From an uncultured Cryomorphaceae bacterium (lineage in GTDB: Bacteria; Bacteroidota; Bacteroidia; Flavobacteriales; Schleiferiaceae): a stretch of 5,562 bases of DNA. A program made the position numbers and the translations under genes. Under the pieces are notes generated by a model. That model was not told the origin of the DNA. It made no database searches and was given only the letters and a program-made list of their open reading frames with translations. Where the stretch lies: the NCBI GenBank assembly GCA_937900215.1, contig CALCFH010000520.1, positions 1 to 5,562 on the forward strand, in the 5' to 3' direction. This document shows positions 1 to 5,562 of this stretch, piece after piece. Position 1 is the stretch's first letter. Every line of letters begins with the position of its first letter.

Positions 1-889
1 CAAGTAGTGCAGATACCTCAGAACCTGCCTGAGTGAAACGGAAGATATTATCGATAAAGAAAAGGATATCGCGACCTGCGCCTTCTCCATCTCCATCGCG
101 GAAATATTCTGCAAGGGTAAGACCACTCAAGGCCACACGTGCACGTGCTCCAGGAGGCTCGTTCATCTGACCGAATACGAAGGTAGCCTTCGACTCAGTA
201 AGCCCATCTACTTTTACTTTGCTTAAATCCCATCCACCTTCTTCTAAACTGTGAACGAACTCATCGCCATATTTAATAATGCCTGATTCGATCATCTCGC
301 GAAGAAGGTCGTTTCCTTCACGCGTTCTCTCACCAACACCGGCAAATACCGAAAGACCACCATGGCCTTTGGCAATATTGTTAATCAATTCTTGAATCAA
401 TACGGTCTTACCTACACCGGCACCTCCGAACAATCCAATTTTTCCTCCTTTTGCATAGGGCTCAATAAGGTCGATAACCTTAATACCTGTGAAAAGAATT
501 TCGGTAGCAGTAGAAAGGTCTTCGTAACGAGGAGACTCGCGGTGAATAGGCAATCCGTTGCTGTTGTCTAATTCAGGTAGTCCGTCGATGGCACCGCCAA
601 CCACGTTGAATACACGGCCTTTGATTTGCTCACCAATAGGCATTTTAATAGGCGTTCCTTTTGAAAGAACTTCTTGCCCACGTGTAAAACCATCCGTACT
701 GTCCATCGAAATGGCACGCACGGTGTCTTCACCAATATGCTGTTGAACCTCTAGGATTACGATTTGACCGTTTTCACGGCGTACTTCCAAAGCTTCGTAA
801 ATTTTCGGAAGAGTGTGTTCCGTAGTGTCGAATTTAACGTCAACAACGGGTCCGATGATCTGGGCAATTTTGCCTTTTACTTGTGCCAT
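1..889 (-). CDS. atpD: F1Fo ATP synthase beta subunit, N-terminal 296 codons (3' end beyond the left edge)
   Basis: Catalytic beta subunit of the F1 sector, which makes ATP from ADP and phosphate on the cytoplasmic face of the inner membrane. The visible part begins MAQVKGKIAQIIGPVVDVKF, the usual beta-barrel start. It holds the P-loop GGAGVGKT at residues 155-162, GERTREG at 186-192 with the conserved catalytic glutamate, GQMNEPPGARAR at 240-251, and a Walker B stretch DILFFIDNIFRFTQAGSEVS at 274-293. The protein is cut at residue 296 of an expected roughly 500. Compared with the E. coli sequence as I remember it, about 27 extra residues lie near 205-236 and about five more near 265-271. I know this loop from Bacteroidetes beta subunits. 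The start has no strong Shine-Dalgarno; an AT-rich leader precedes it. In Bacteroidetes atpD is often followed by atpC apart from the other atp genes, so atpC may lie off the left edge (inference). Identity is certain. Confidence 0.98.
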   Translation of the reverse strand, partial: MAQVKGKIAQIIGPVVDVKFDTTEHTLPKIYEALEVRRENGQIVILEVQQHIGEDTVRAISMDSTDGFTRGQEVLSKGTPIKMPIGEQIKGRVFNVVGGAIDGLPELDNSNGLPIHRESPRYEDLSTATEILFTGIKVIDLIEPYAKGGKIGLFGGAGVGKTVLIQELINNIAKGHGGLSVFAGVGERTREGNDLLREMIESGIIKYGDEFVHSLEEGGWDLSKVKVDGLTESKATFVFGQMNEPPGARARVALSGLTLAEYFRDGDGEGAGRDILFFIDNIFRFTQAGSEVSALL

Positions 890-1208
890 TCGCTCTATTT
901 TATTCTATGAACGAGGACCCTTTGGGGAGGGGCCTGAATTTGGCTGCGAAATTAGAACTTTTAATGGGATATTGTATGCTTTTTATAAGTTGTTAAAAAG
1001 TGAAATGTCTTTCGCACCCAAGCATCTTTCTCATAATCCCTTTAAACACCTCTATTTTCGAGTGATTGTCTTGAATTCAATGCTTTGCGATTTTATTTTA
1101 GATTGAGTTGTTTTCAGCGCTACTTTCTTTCTAAAGGCATCTTATAATCTGTCTAAAAGCATATAAAACAGAATTTGGATTTCCAAGCTCATGTTCTATC
1201 TTTCCCTC
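890..1208. other. Divergent intergenic region between atpD and the 64-residue gene
   Basis: This AT-rich stretch of 319 bases separates the leftward atpD from the rightward gene pair, so it should hold promoters for both. I see no RNA gene and no convincing ORF. For atpD the best Bacteroidetes-type -7 box is TAATTTCG on the minus strand (954 to 947, one mismatch to TAnnTTTG), but no TTG box sits at the right distance. For the rightward genes, TATAAT at 1143-1148 has no -35 partner. A 10-base palindrome TTGAATTCAA lies at 1071-1080. GCATCTT followed by ATAATC occurs twice (1022-1038 with four bases between, 1137-1149 with none). None of these is strong enough to call a site. Confidence 0.6.
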
Positions 1209-1403
1209 ATGGAAATAAAAGAGCTACAGGAAGAATCCTTGCGCAACTTGATCCGTTCTATGGGTCCGCAAGGAGCCTTGGCTATTTTGGCTTTTGGATA
1301 TAGAGCCGTGCAGATATGGCGAGAAGAATTCCCCATACAACTTCCTACCAAAGAAGAATACGCACGAATGGCCGAAGAAAGGAAGAATGCTAAAGAAGAA
1401 TAA
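1209..1403 (+). CDS. Unrecognised small protein of 64 residues, overlapping the downstream phosphodiesterase-TPR-sulfotransferase gene
   Basis: I do not recognise a family. From ATG 1209 the protein is MEIKELQEES..., with three visible parts: a charged amphipathic N-terminal helix (1-18), a short hydrophobic stretch GALAILAFGYRAVQIW (22-37), too short and interrupted for a confident membrane span, and a highly charged C-terminus rich in E, K and R (48-64). An in-frame ATG at 1191 would add MFYLSL; neither start has a Shine-Dalgarno. I prefer 1209 because the added residues are out of character with the rest. It is probably real: its stop at 1401-1403 lies 17 bases inside the next gene in another frame, typical of translational coupling, and its composition is protein-like. 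The coupling suggests a partner or regulator of the large protein (inference). No signal peptide is evident, so it is probably cytoplasmic. Confidence 0.72.
   Translation: MEIKELQEESLRNLIRSMGPQGALAILAFGYRAVQIWREEFPIQLPTKEEYARMAEERKNAKEE
1376..1389 (+). promoter_or_regulatory. Possible ribosome-binding site that decides the start at 1387
   Basis: AGAAAGGA at 1376-1383 lies three bases before the ATG at 1387. The reading frame is open from an ATG at 1294, but the residues from there read like out-of-frame translation of the upstream gene, whereas from 1387 the protein starts MLKKNKVLLIGWDAADW, the correct first strand of the phosphodiesterase fold. The spacing is short and Bacteroidetes rely little on Shine-Dalgarno pairing, so the domain argument weighs more than the motif. 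Confidence 0.4.
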
Positions 1404-3930
1404 AGTTTTATTGATTGGTTGGGATGCAGCCGATTGGAAAGTTATTGAGCCCTTAATGGAGAAAGGGGCAATGCCCACCCTAAAGAAATTCTTGAGCGAG
1501 GGAGTCAGTGGAAACATTGCTACGCTTCAACCTGTGCTTTCTCCTATGTTGTGGACTTCCATTGCCACCGGAAAAAGAGCTTGGCAGCACGGCATTCACG
1601 GTTTCGTAGAGCCTACTGCCGATGGGACTCAACTGCGTCCTATGAATGGTAGCTCACGAAAGGTAAAGGCGGTTTGGAATATCTTAAATCAGAACGGACT
1701 TAAATCGAATGTAGTTGGATGGTGGCCGAGTCATCCTGCGGAGCCTATCAATGGATGCATGGTTTCAAATTTTTATCAGAAGGGAAGCGAAAAGCATCCA
1801 GAAGATTGGGAATTGGAAAGGGAAGCCATCCACCCAGCTGATTTGTTTGATCTACTTTCTTCGCTCCGCTTTCACACTTCCGAAATTTCAGCCGAAATGC
1901 TATTGCCTTTCTTCCCAAACTTGGCTCAATTGGATTTACAAAAGGACAATGTACTTCATGGGGTAATGAAGATTCTTTCGCATGCAGCCAGCATCCACAA
2001 TGCTTCCACCTATTTAATGGAAAATACGGATTGGGATTTTATGGCCATATACCACGATGCCATAGATCATTTTAGCCATTTGGCAATGAAATTCCATCCA
2101 CCTAAACTCAAGGGATTATCTGAAGAAAAGTTTGAACACTATAAGAATATTGTAGAAAGCGGCTACCGTTTCCACGATATGATGCTGGAGCGCTGTTTGG
2201 CATTGGCAGGAGAAGATACCACGGTGATTCTGCTTTCAGACCACGGCTTCCACAGCGATCACCTTCGTCCTGTGCGCTTGCCCAATGAGCCAGCCGCACC
2301 TGCTCACGAGCACCGTCAGTTCGGAATCTTTGCCATGAAAGGTCCAGCGGTGAAAAAGGGTGAAACACTCTTTGGAGTGCGATTGCTGGATATTACCCCC
2401 ACTCTTTTACATCTGTACGGCTTGCCCATGGGTAGAGATATGGAAGGAGGTGTGTTGATACAGGCATTTGAAAAGGCTGAAGAAGTAAAATACATAGACA
2501 GTTGGGAAACTATTCCTGGAATAACAGGGCAGCATCTGCCTGGATTAGAAGAAACAGGTCAAGATCATTTCGAAGGCTTGAAGCAATTGGAAGAGTTAGG
2601 ATATATAGAACCTCTTGAAGGCGATAAAAGAAAACATATTGAAAGAGCACTGCGCGAAAACGATTATAACCTCGCTCTTTCTTTGTTGGATGCGGGTAGA
2701 TACAAACAAGCACTTCCCATTTTGGAGCGTATTTTTTCAGAAGATAAAGCGGCCATCCGCTACATCGACCGATTGGTACGTGCCTACATTAAGCTGGGGT
2801 ATAAACGAAAGGCCGCCGACTTGCTGGAAGGTTTAGATGAAGAGTTGAGCAAGAGTCCGCGTATACGGTTCTTAACAGGAATGGTTTTTTCGGTGGCTGG
2901 AAATGAGAGCAGAGCTTTGGCTGAATTCAAAGACTTGCTAAAAATAGCACCCAATGAGGTGAATATTCTCAATCAGATAGCACAGATCTATAGGAGTAAG
3001 CTGAGCTTTGATGAAGCGCTGCAATGGTACGAAAGGGTTGTTGAGCAAGACCCCCATAATGTAATAGCTCTTTCAGGAGCAGGTTTTTGTTTGTTGCGGC
3101 TTCATCGGTACGAAGAGGCAATGGATTATTTATTAGACAGCATAGAGCAGTTGTACTCGCAGCCGAGCACTCACTTATATCTAGGAGAGGCCTTGCGCGG
3201 AATGCATTTGTGGGAACAAAGTGCGCAGGCCTTTGAGCTGGCCCTTTTGATGATGCCATCCAATGCGAAAATTATTCACTTTTTAATCGAATTGTATGAA
3301 GATCGCTTGGATGTACCCGTCAAAGCCATTGAATTAAAACAAAAGTTAGAAGCGTTGCAGGCCGAGCCTGTGATGGTGGTATCCGGTTTACCGCGTTCGG
3401 GAACCTCTTTAATGATGCAGATGCTCAGTAAAGCCGGATTGGAAATAGTAACCGATGAAAAGAGAACAGCAGACGAATCGAATCCCAAAGGATATTACGA
3501 ATACGAAGCAGTGAAGTCGCTTACTCGAAACAAGACTTGGGTAAAATCGGCTCAGGGGAAGGTGGTAAAGATTGTAGCGCCCTTATTGCCCCAACTGCCA
3601 GCCGGACAAAGGTATAAGGTGGTGTTTATGCGAAGACCCATTACCGAAGTATTGGTTTCTCAGCAAGTAATGCTTGGGAAAGACAAAGCCAAGGCCCTTC
3701 GAGATTTCCCCCTTCAACTGGCTAATGTGCTCCAAAACCAAGAGAACAAGGCTTTGCATTGGATGCAAAATCAACCGCATATCGATTTTATAGAGATTGA
3801 GTATCACAGATTGATTGAAGGCGATAAAACAGTTGAATTGGAGTTGACAGCTCTTTTTGGAGAGGATACTCAATGGGAGGCTATTTGGGATGCCGTAGAC
3901 ACAAGTTTATACCGAAACGCCCTGAATTAG
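1387..3930 (+). CDS. Three-domain protein: alkaline-phosphatase-superfamily phosphodiesterase-like, TPR repeats, sulfotransferase-like (847 residues)
   Basis: Residues 1-375 are a type I phosphodiesterase/nucleotide pyrophosphatase-like domain of the alkaline phosphatase superfamily. Likely metal ligands are D13 in GWDAADW, D227 and H231 in YHDAIDHFSH, D285 and H286 in LLSDHGF, and H307 or H309 in AHEHRQFGIF. The nucleophile should be S52 or T57 in LSPMLWTSIATGK; I cannot say which. Residues about 425-655 form about six degenerate TPR-like helical pairs, for example FDEALQWYERVVEQDPHN (541-558). Residues 661-847 resemble a short bacterial sulfotransferase family: 5'-phosphosulfate loop SGLPRSGTSLMMQML (666-680), NPKGYYE (699-705), and a 3'-phosphate-binding motif FMRRPITEVLVSQ with R750 and S758. 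No signal peptide or membrane span is seen, so it is probably cytoplasmic. All three parts look intact in one frame. Substrates are unknown; either catalytic domain may have lost activity. The gene overlaps the small upstream gene by 17 bases. Confidence 0.92.
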   Translation: MLKKNKVLLIGWDAADWKVIEPLMEKGAMPTLKKFLSEGVSGNIATLQPVLSPMLWTSIATGKRAWQHGIHGFVEPTADGTQLRPMNGSSRKVKAVWNILNQNGLKSNVVGWWPSHPAEPINGCMVSNFYQKGSEKHPEDWELEREAIHPADLFDLLSSLRFHTSEISAEMLLPFFPNLAQLDLQKDNVLHGVMKILSHAASIHNASTYLMENTDWDFMAIYHDAIDHFSHLAMKFHPPKLKGLSEEKFEHYKNIVESGYRFHDMMLERCLALAGEDTTVILLSDHGFHSDHLRPVRLPNEPAAPAHEHRQFGIFAMKGPAVKKGETLFGVRLLDITPTLLHLYGLPMGRDMEGGVLIQAFEKAEEVKYIDSWETIPGITGQHLPGLEETGQDHFEGLKQLEELGYIEPLEGDKRKHIERALRENDYNLALSLLDAGRYKQALPILERIFSEDKAAIRYIDRLVRAYIKLGYKRKAADLLEGLDEELSKSPRIRFLTGMVFSVAGNESRALAEFKDLLKIAPNEVNILNQIAQIYRSKLSFDEALQWYERVVEQDPHNVIALSGAGFCLLRLHRYEEAMDYLLDSIEQLYSQPSTHLYLGEALRGMHLWEQSAQAFELALLMMPSNAKIIHFLIELYEDRLDVPVKAIELKQKLEALQAEPVMVVSGLPRSGTSLMMQMLSKAGLEIVTDEKRTADESNPKGYYEYEAVKSLTRNKTWVKSAQGKVVKIVAPLLPQLPAGQRYKVVFMRRPITEVLVSQQVMLGKDKAKALRDFPLQLANVLQNQENKALHWMQNQPHIDFIEIEYHRLIEGDKTVELELTALFGEDTQWEAIWDAVDTSLYRNALN

Positions 3931-4053
3931 GCAATGAAGTGTAACTATAGTCGTTGAAATCAAGAATTTAAAGCTTGTGTGCGAAAAGCTGAATTTCATG
4001 AAAGAGCATCGAATTGAAATGCAGACCTTTGTGCCATAGTGTTCTATTGAATT
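3931..4053. other. Short intergenic region before the secreted-protein gene
   Basis: There is no convincing terminator for the upstream gene: AGCTT at 3972-3976 can pair with AAGCT at 3986-3990, but no T-tract follows. The nearest match to a Bacteroidetes -7 box is GACCTTTG at 4024-4031 (one mismatch to TAnnTTTG), which would put transcription start about 15 bases before the next ATG, but the upstream TTG box is missing at the usual 17-23 base distance. Whether the secreted-protein gene has its own promoter is therefore unresolved. Confidence 0.4.
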
Positions 4054-4875
4054 ATGCAAAAAGACAAACTCTCTTTATATCTCTCTTTGGCCAGTGTGGC
4101 TACGGCCGGCATTGCCAAAGGGCAAGTACAATATCTCGACTTCAATCCGGATTTAGAGCTTCAAGGCAATTTGGAATTTATCAATATAGATGTAGACCAA
4201 GATTCAATTGATGATTTTGTATTGATTACCGAAGACACCTTGGTAGCCGCTATCAATGGGTATTACGATGTAGGAAGGGTACGCGGTGGAGGCTATTTCA
4301 ATTTGGAAAATGATTTTATGGGCAATCGGCCCGGGAGCTACGATTATATTTCGATGCTTGAGATGATGGATGCCATTGGACCCTCGCAAGCCTTTCTGAA
4401 TGGAGGAACCTTTGCCATGGCCATCGACGGGGCCAATCCGTTTAACGAACCTTGGAATGGAGGCGCTACAGATAAATATTTGGGTTTTCGATTTGAGATA
4501 GGCGACAGCACTCATTATGGTTGGATGCGTTTAGACATTTCAGCCGATGCCAAGCGCGTGGTCGTAAAAGACCTCGCTTATAGCCTCAAGCCAGACTATC
4601 CCATTGCCGCAGGTGCGATGAGTCTTTCCACCAAAGAATGGAATATTGCTTCGTATCTTAAACTAACGAGCAAAGAGATTTGGGTAGATTTACCTGAAGG
4701 AAGGGGAAAGGGAGAGCTGCTTGTTTTAGATGTAAAAGGAGCGGTAGTATTAAAAGAAGAACTAGAAGCTGGCCAAGCTCGTTTTCAGCTTCCCGCAGCC
4801 GCAGGAGTATATGTAGTACAGTTGCAATTCGACGGACAGTTTTACAGACAAAAGGCCTTGCGCAAGCCGGAGTGA
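4054..4875 (+). CDS. Secreted protein with signal peptide and T9SS type A-like sorting domain (273 residues)
   Basis: A signal peptide is visible: MQKDK, then the hydrophobic LSLYLSLASVATAGIA (6-21), with likely cleavage near AKG/Q24. The mature protein begins VQYLDFNPDLEL and soon has an aspartate-rich loop D46-V-D48-Q-D50-S-I-D53-D54-F, like the calcium-binding loops seen in dockerin or FG-GAP-type proteins. The middle, with YLGFRFEIGDSTHYGWMRLDI (142-162) and VKDLAYSLKPDYPIAAG (171-187), matches my memory of a common family of Bacteroidetes secreted proteins of unknown function, beta-rich and ending after an ...IxAG segment. Residues about 196-273 look like a T9SS type A C-terminal domain: LLVLDVKGAVVL (222-233), then AAAGVYVVQLQFDGQFYRQKAL (248-269). 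It should be exported by Sec, moved across the outer membrane by T9SS, and trimmed at the C-terminus (family knowledge). Its molecular function is unknown. The start lacks a Shine-Dalgarno. Confidence 0.88.
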   Translation: MQKDKLSLYLSLASVATAGIAKGQVQYLDFNPDLELQGNLEFINIDVDQDSIDDFVLITEDTLVAAINGYYDVGRVRGGGYFNLENDFMGNRPGSYDYISMLEMMDAIGPSQAFLNGGTFAMAIDGANPFNEPWNGGATDKYLGFRFEIGDSTHYGWMRLDISADAKRVVVKDLAYSLKPDYPIAAGAMSLSTKEWNIASYLKLTSKEIWVDLPEGRGKGELLVLDVKGAVVLKEELEAGQARFQLPAAAGVYVVQLQFDGQFYRQKALRKPE

Positions 4876-4915
4876 TGGGTTGAATAGTGTATAGCAAATA
4901 GTGAAAAGGCTTAAG

Positions 4916-4948
4916 TTTGAGAAGCAGATTTTTCATGCCATTACTTTG
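4916..4948 (+). promoter_or_regulatory. Weak candidate Bacteroidetes-type promoter
   Basis: TTTG at 4916-4919 and TTACTTTG at 4941-4948 are separated by 21 bases. The Flavobacterium-type consensus is TTG, 17-23 bases, then TAnnTTTG; the second box has one mismatch. Transcription would start near 4955 and meet the hairpin at 4987-5008, giving a transcript of only about 60 bases. In AT-rich DNA such a match can easily be chance. Confidence 0.22.
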
Positions 4949-4986
4949 AAAGGCTTAGGAGCTTGGGCAGAATTACAGAAATAATC

Positions 4987-5018
4987 TACTCCTATTATAT
5001 ATGGAGTATGCATTTTTT
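4987..5018 (+). terminator. Hairpin with T-tract, probable terminator between convergent units
   Basis: TACTCC at 4987-4992 pairs with GGAGTA at 5003-5008 around a 10-base AT loop, followed by six T at 5013-5018; a second run of seven T lies at 5030-5036. The stem is only six pairs, so it is modest. It lies about 110 bases after the secreted-protein stop and just beyond the stop of the leftward repeat ORF, a sensible place for a terminator serving both sides. On the minus strand the following tract is poorer (ATTATTTC). Confidence 0.45.
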
Positions 5019-5044
5019 GGGTGGAAGGGTTTTTTTACTAGTCT

Positions 5045-5562
5045 TCAGCTCGCATCCTTTTTAAAAAAATAGAGACTCAAAACCTTCAAGCCATTTTTGG
5101 TTGGAAGGAATTTGCGATGTCTCCCCTTCGGACTTTCCGATAAAAACGAGAGACCCTCGCAGCACCACTCGGCTCTACTGATTTCTAACTCGAGACCATC
5201 ATCCTTCAACTTCCCAGCTTCATCTTGGAACTTCTGACCTCCGATTTCCAACTCGGGACCATCGTCGCGGAACTCGGGACCATCGTCTCGGAACTCGGGA
5301 TCCTCGTCTCGGAACTCGGGATCCTCGTCTCGGAACTCGGGACCATCGTCACGGAACTCGGGACTATCGTCTTGGAGCTCGAGACCTCTGATTTCTGTTA
5401 AACCTCCTCCGACGCGCAACTCGAGACCATCGTCGGAGGACTCGGGACCATCGTCTTGGAACTCGAGACCTTTGATTTCTGTTAAACCTCCTCCGACGCG
5501 GAACTCGGGACCTTCGTCGCGGAACTTCTGACCTTCGATTTCAATTAAAGGTCCTCCGTCGC
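5045..5562 (-). CDS. Possible repeat-protein ORF, C-terminal 171 codons (5' end beyond the right edge)
   Basis: This is the only one of six frames open through the whole visible array. It reads as 20 consecutive seven-residue units in constant register, such as DDGPEFR, DEDPEFR, DDGLELR, VGGGLTE and IRGLELQ, then a 31-residue basic tail (SESPKGRHRKF... to FFKKDAS). The repeats are strongly acidic and low in complexity; I recognise no family. For coding: one frame is kept, and no unit changes length. Against: the tail looks like translated non-coding DNA, the glutamate codon in the repeats is almost always GAG whereas neighbouring genes favour GAA, and an open frame is cheap in a 21-bp repeat because stops can arise only in variant units. 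A TTG at 5417-5419 could serve as a start but lies in mid-repeat and is unlikely. The coding call is tentative. Confidence 0.3.
   Translation of the reverse strand, partial: DGGPLIEIEGQKFRDEGPEFRVGGGLTEIKGLEFQDDGPESSDDGLELRVGGGLTEIRGLELQDDSPEFRDDGPEFRDEDPEFRDEDPEFRDDGPEFRDDGPELEIGGQKFQDEAGKLKDDGLELEISRAEWCCEGLSFLSESPKGRHRKFLPTKNGLKVLSLYFFKKDAS
5119..5154. other. Nested inverted repeat at the left end of the 21-bp array
   Basis: GTCTC (5119-5123) pairs with GAGAC (5150-5154), and inside it TCGGA (5128-5132) pairs with TCCGA (5136-5140) around a three-base loop. The two five-pair stems are separated by an asymmetric internal loop of 4 and 9 bases. No T-tract follows on either strand, so it is not an ordinary terminator. 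It sits where the 21-bp array loses recognisable identity and may mark its boundary, or may be chance. Confidence 0.35.
5145..5562. repeat. 21-bp tandem-repeat array, at least 19 full units, continuing off the right edge
   Basis: On the plus strand the typical unit is AACTCGGGACCATCGTC followed by four variable bases (CGCGG, TCTCGG or TCACGG-like endings). Full units lie in exact 21-bp phase from 5187 to 5543, with a 19-base partial at the edge; two decayed units (5166-5186 and 5145-5165, the latter about 14 of 21 matching) extend it left. No insertion or deletion occurs between units over about 400 bases. Units at 5292-5312 and 5313-5333 are identical; those at 5250-5291 and 5334-5354 differ from them or each other by one to a few bases. 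Variant units ending GATTTC or starting with TTAAA recur at 5229, 5376, 5397, 5460, 5481, 5523 and 5544. The typical unit is about 62% G+C, richer than its AT-rich left flank. It may be a coding heptad repeat on the minus strand or a non-coding minisatellite. Confidence 0.93.
5355..5522. repeat. Two adjacent 84-bp higher-order copies within the array
   Basis: The four units at 5355-5438 match the four at 5439-5522 in the same order, with about 9 mismatches in 84 bases by eye. Each copy contains the variant pair ending GATTTCT and starting GTTAAACCTCC. On the minus strand both encode VGGGLTE followed by I(R/K)GLE(L/F)Q. This shows that blocks of four units, not only single units, have been duplicated. 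Confidence 0.85.

Noticed and set aside
909..933. GC-rich patch with complementary runs (ccctttggggagggg) upstream of atpD
   Set aside because: The arms leave no room for a loop and pair imperfectly, so no credible hairpin forms.
813..1106. Plus-strand open frame of 97 codons
   Set aside because: Its first part is antisense to atpD and the rest crosses AT-rich intergenic DNA; the composition is not protein-like.
1120..1148. TATAAT at 1143-1148 as a classical -10 box
   Set aside because: There is no -35 box at 16-18 bases, and the main Bacteroidetes sigma factor uses a different consensus.
1022..1149. GCATCTT...ATAATC occurring twice in the divergent intergenic region
   Set aside because: The two copies differ in spacing by four bases and are short; chance similarity in AT-rich DNA is likely.
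1294..1386. N-terminal extension of the three-domain protein from ATG 1294
   Set aside because: These 31 residues are out-of-frame translation of the small upstream gene, and the fold starts properly at 1387.
4204..4515. Minus-strand open frame of 103 codons inside the secreted-protein gene
   Set aside because: It lies wholly antisense to a well-supported gene and shows no recognisable features.
5145..5562. CRISPR array
   Set aside because: Units are contiguous with no unique spacers; variation is point change within units.
5145..5562. Iteron-type replication origin
   Set aside because: The length fits plasmid iterons (about 17-22 bp), but there is no replication-initiator gene in the window, I see no DnaA box, and atpD points to a chromosome.

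Overview
The window looks like chromosomal DNA of a Bacteroidetes (Bacteroidota) bacterium, probably Flavobacteriales-like. Three things point there. The F1 beta subunit carries an extra loop of roughly 27 residues that I know from Bacteroidetes beta subunits. A secreted protein ends in what looks like a type IX secretion (T9SS) sorting domain, a system confined largely to this phylum. Most starts lack a clear Shine-Dalgarno sequence. The genus cannot be told from the sequence.

Layout. 1-889 (minus): the first 296 codons of atpD, running off the left edge. 890-1208: divergent intergenic region with no recognisable gene. 1209-1403 (plus): an unrecognised 64-residue protein. Its last 17 bases overlap the start of 1387-3930 (plus), an 847-residue cytoplasmic protein that joins an alkaline-phosphatase-superfamily phosphodiesterase-like domain, about six TPR-like repeats and a short bacterial sulfotransferase-like P-loop domain. 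4054-4875 (plus): a secreted beta-rich protein with a signal peptide and a T9SS-type C-terminus. 4876-5044: a hairpin with a T-tract, a plausible terminator between convergent units, preceded by a weak Bacteroidetes-type promoter match. 5145-5562: a 21-bp tandem-repeat array, continuing off the right edge, with no length change between units over its well-preserved part. One minus-strand frame stays open through the whole visible array and encodes a seven-residue acidic repeat of the type D-D-G-P-E-F-R.

How the parts fit. atpD is a housekeeping gene, transcribed leftward away from everything else. The small gene and the three-domain gene overlap out of frame and are probably translationally coupled, so the small protein may be a partner of the large one. 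The secreted protein is a separate unit. The least explained parts are the phosphodiesterase-TPR-sulfotransferase fusion with its small overlapping partner, and the phased 21-bp array, whose coding status is open.
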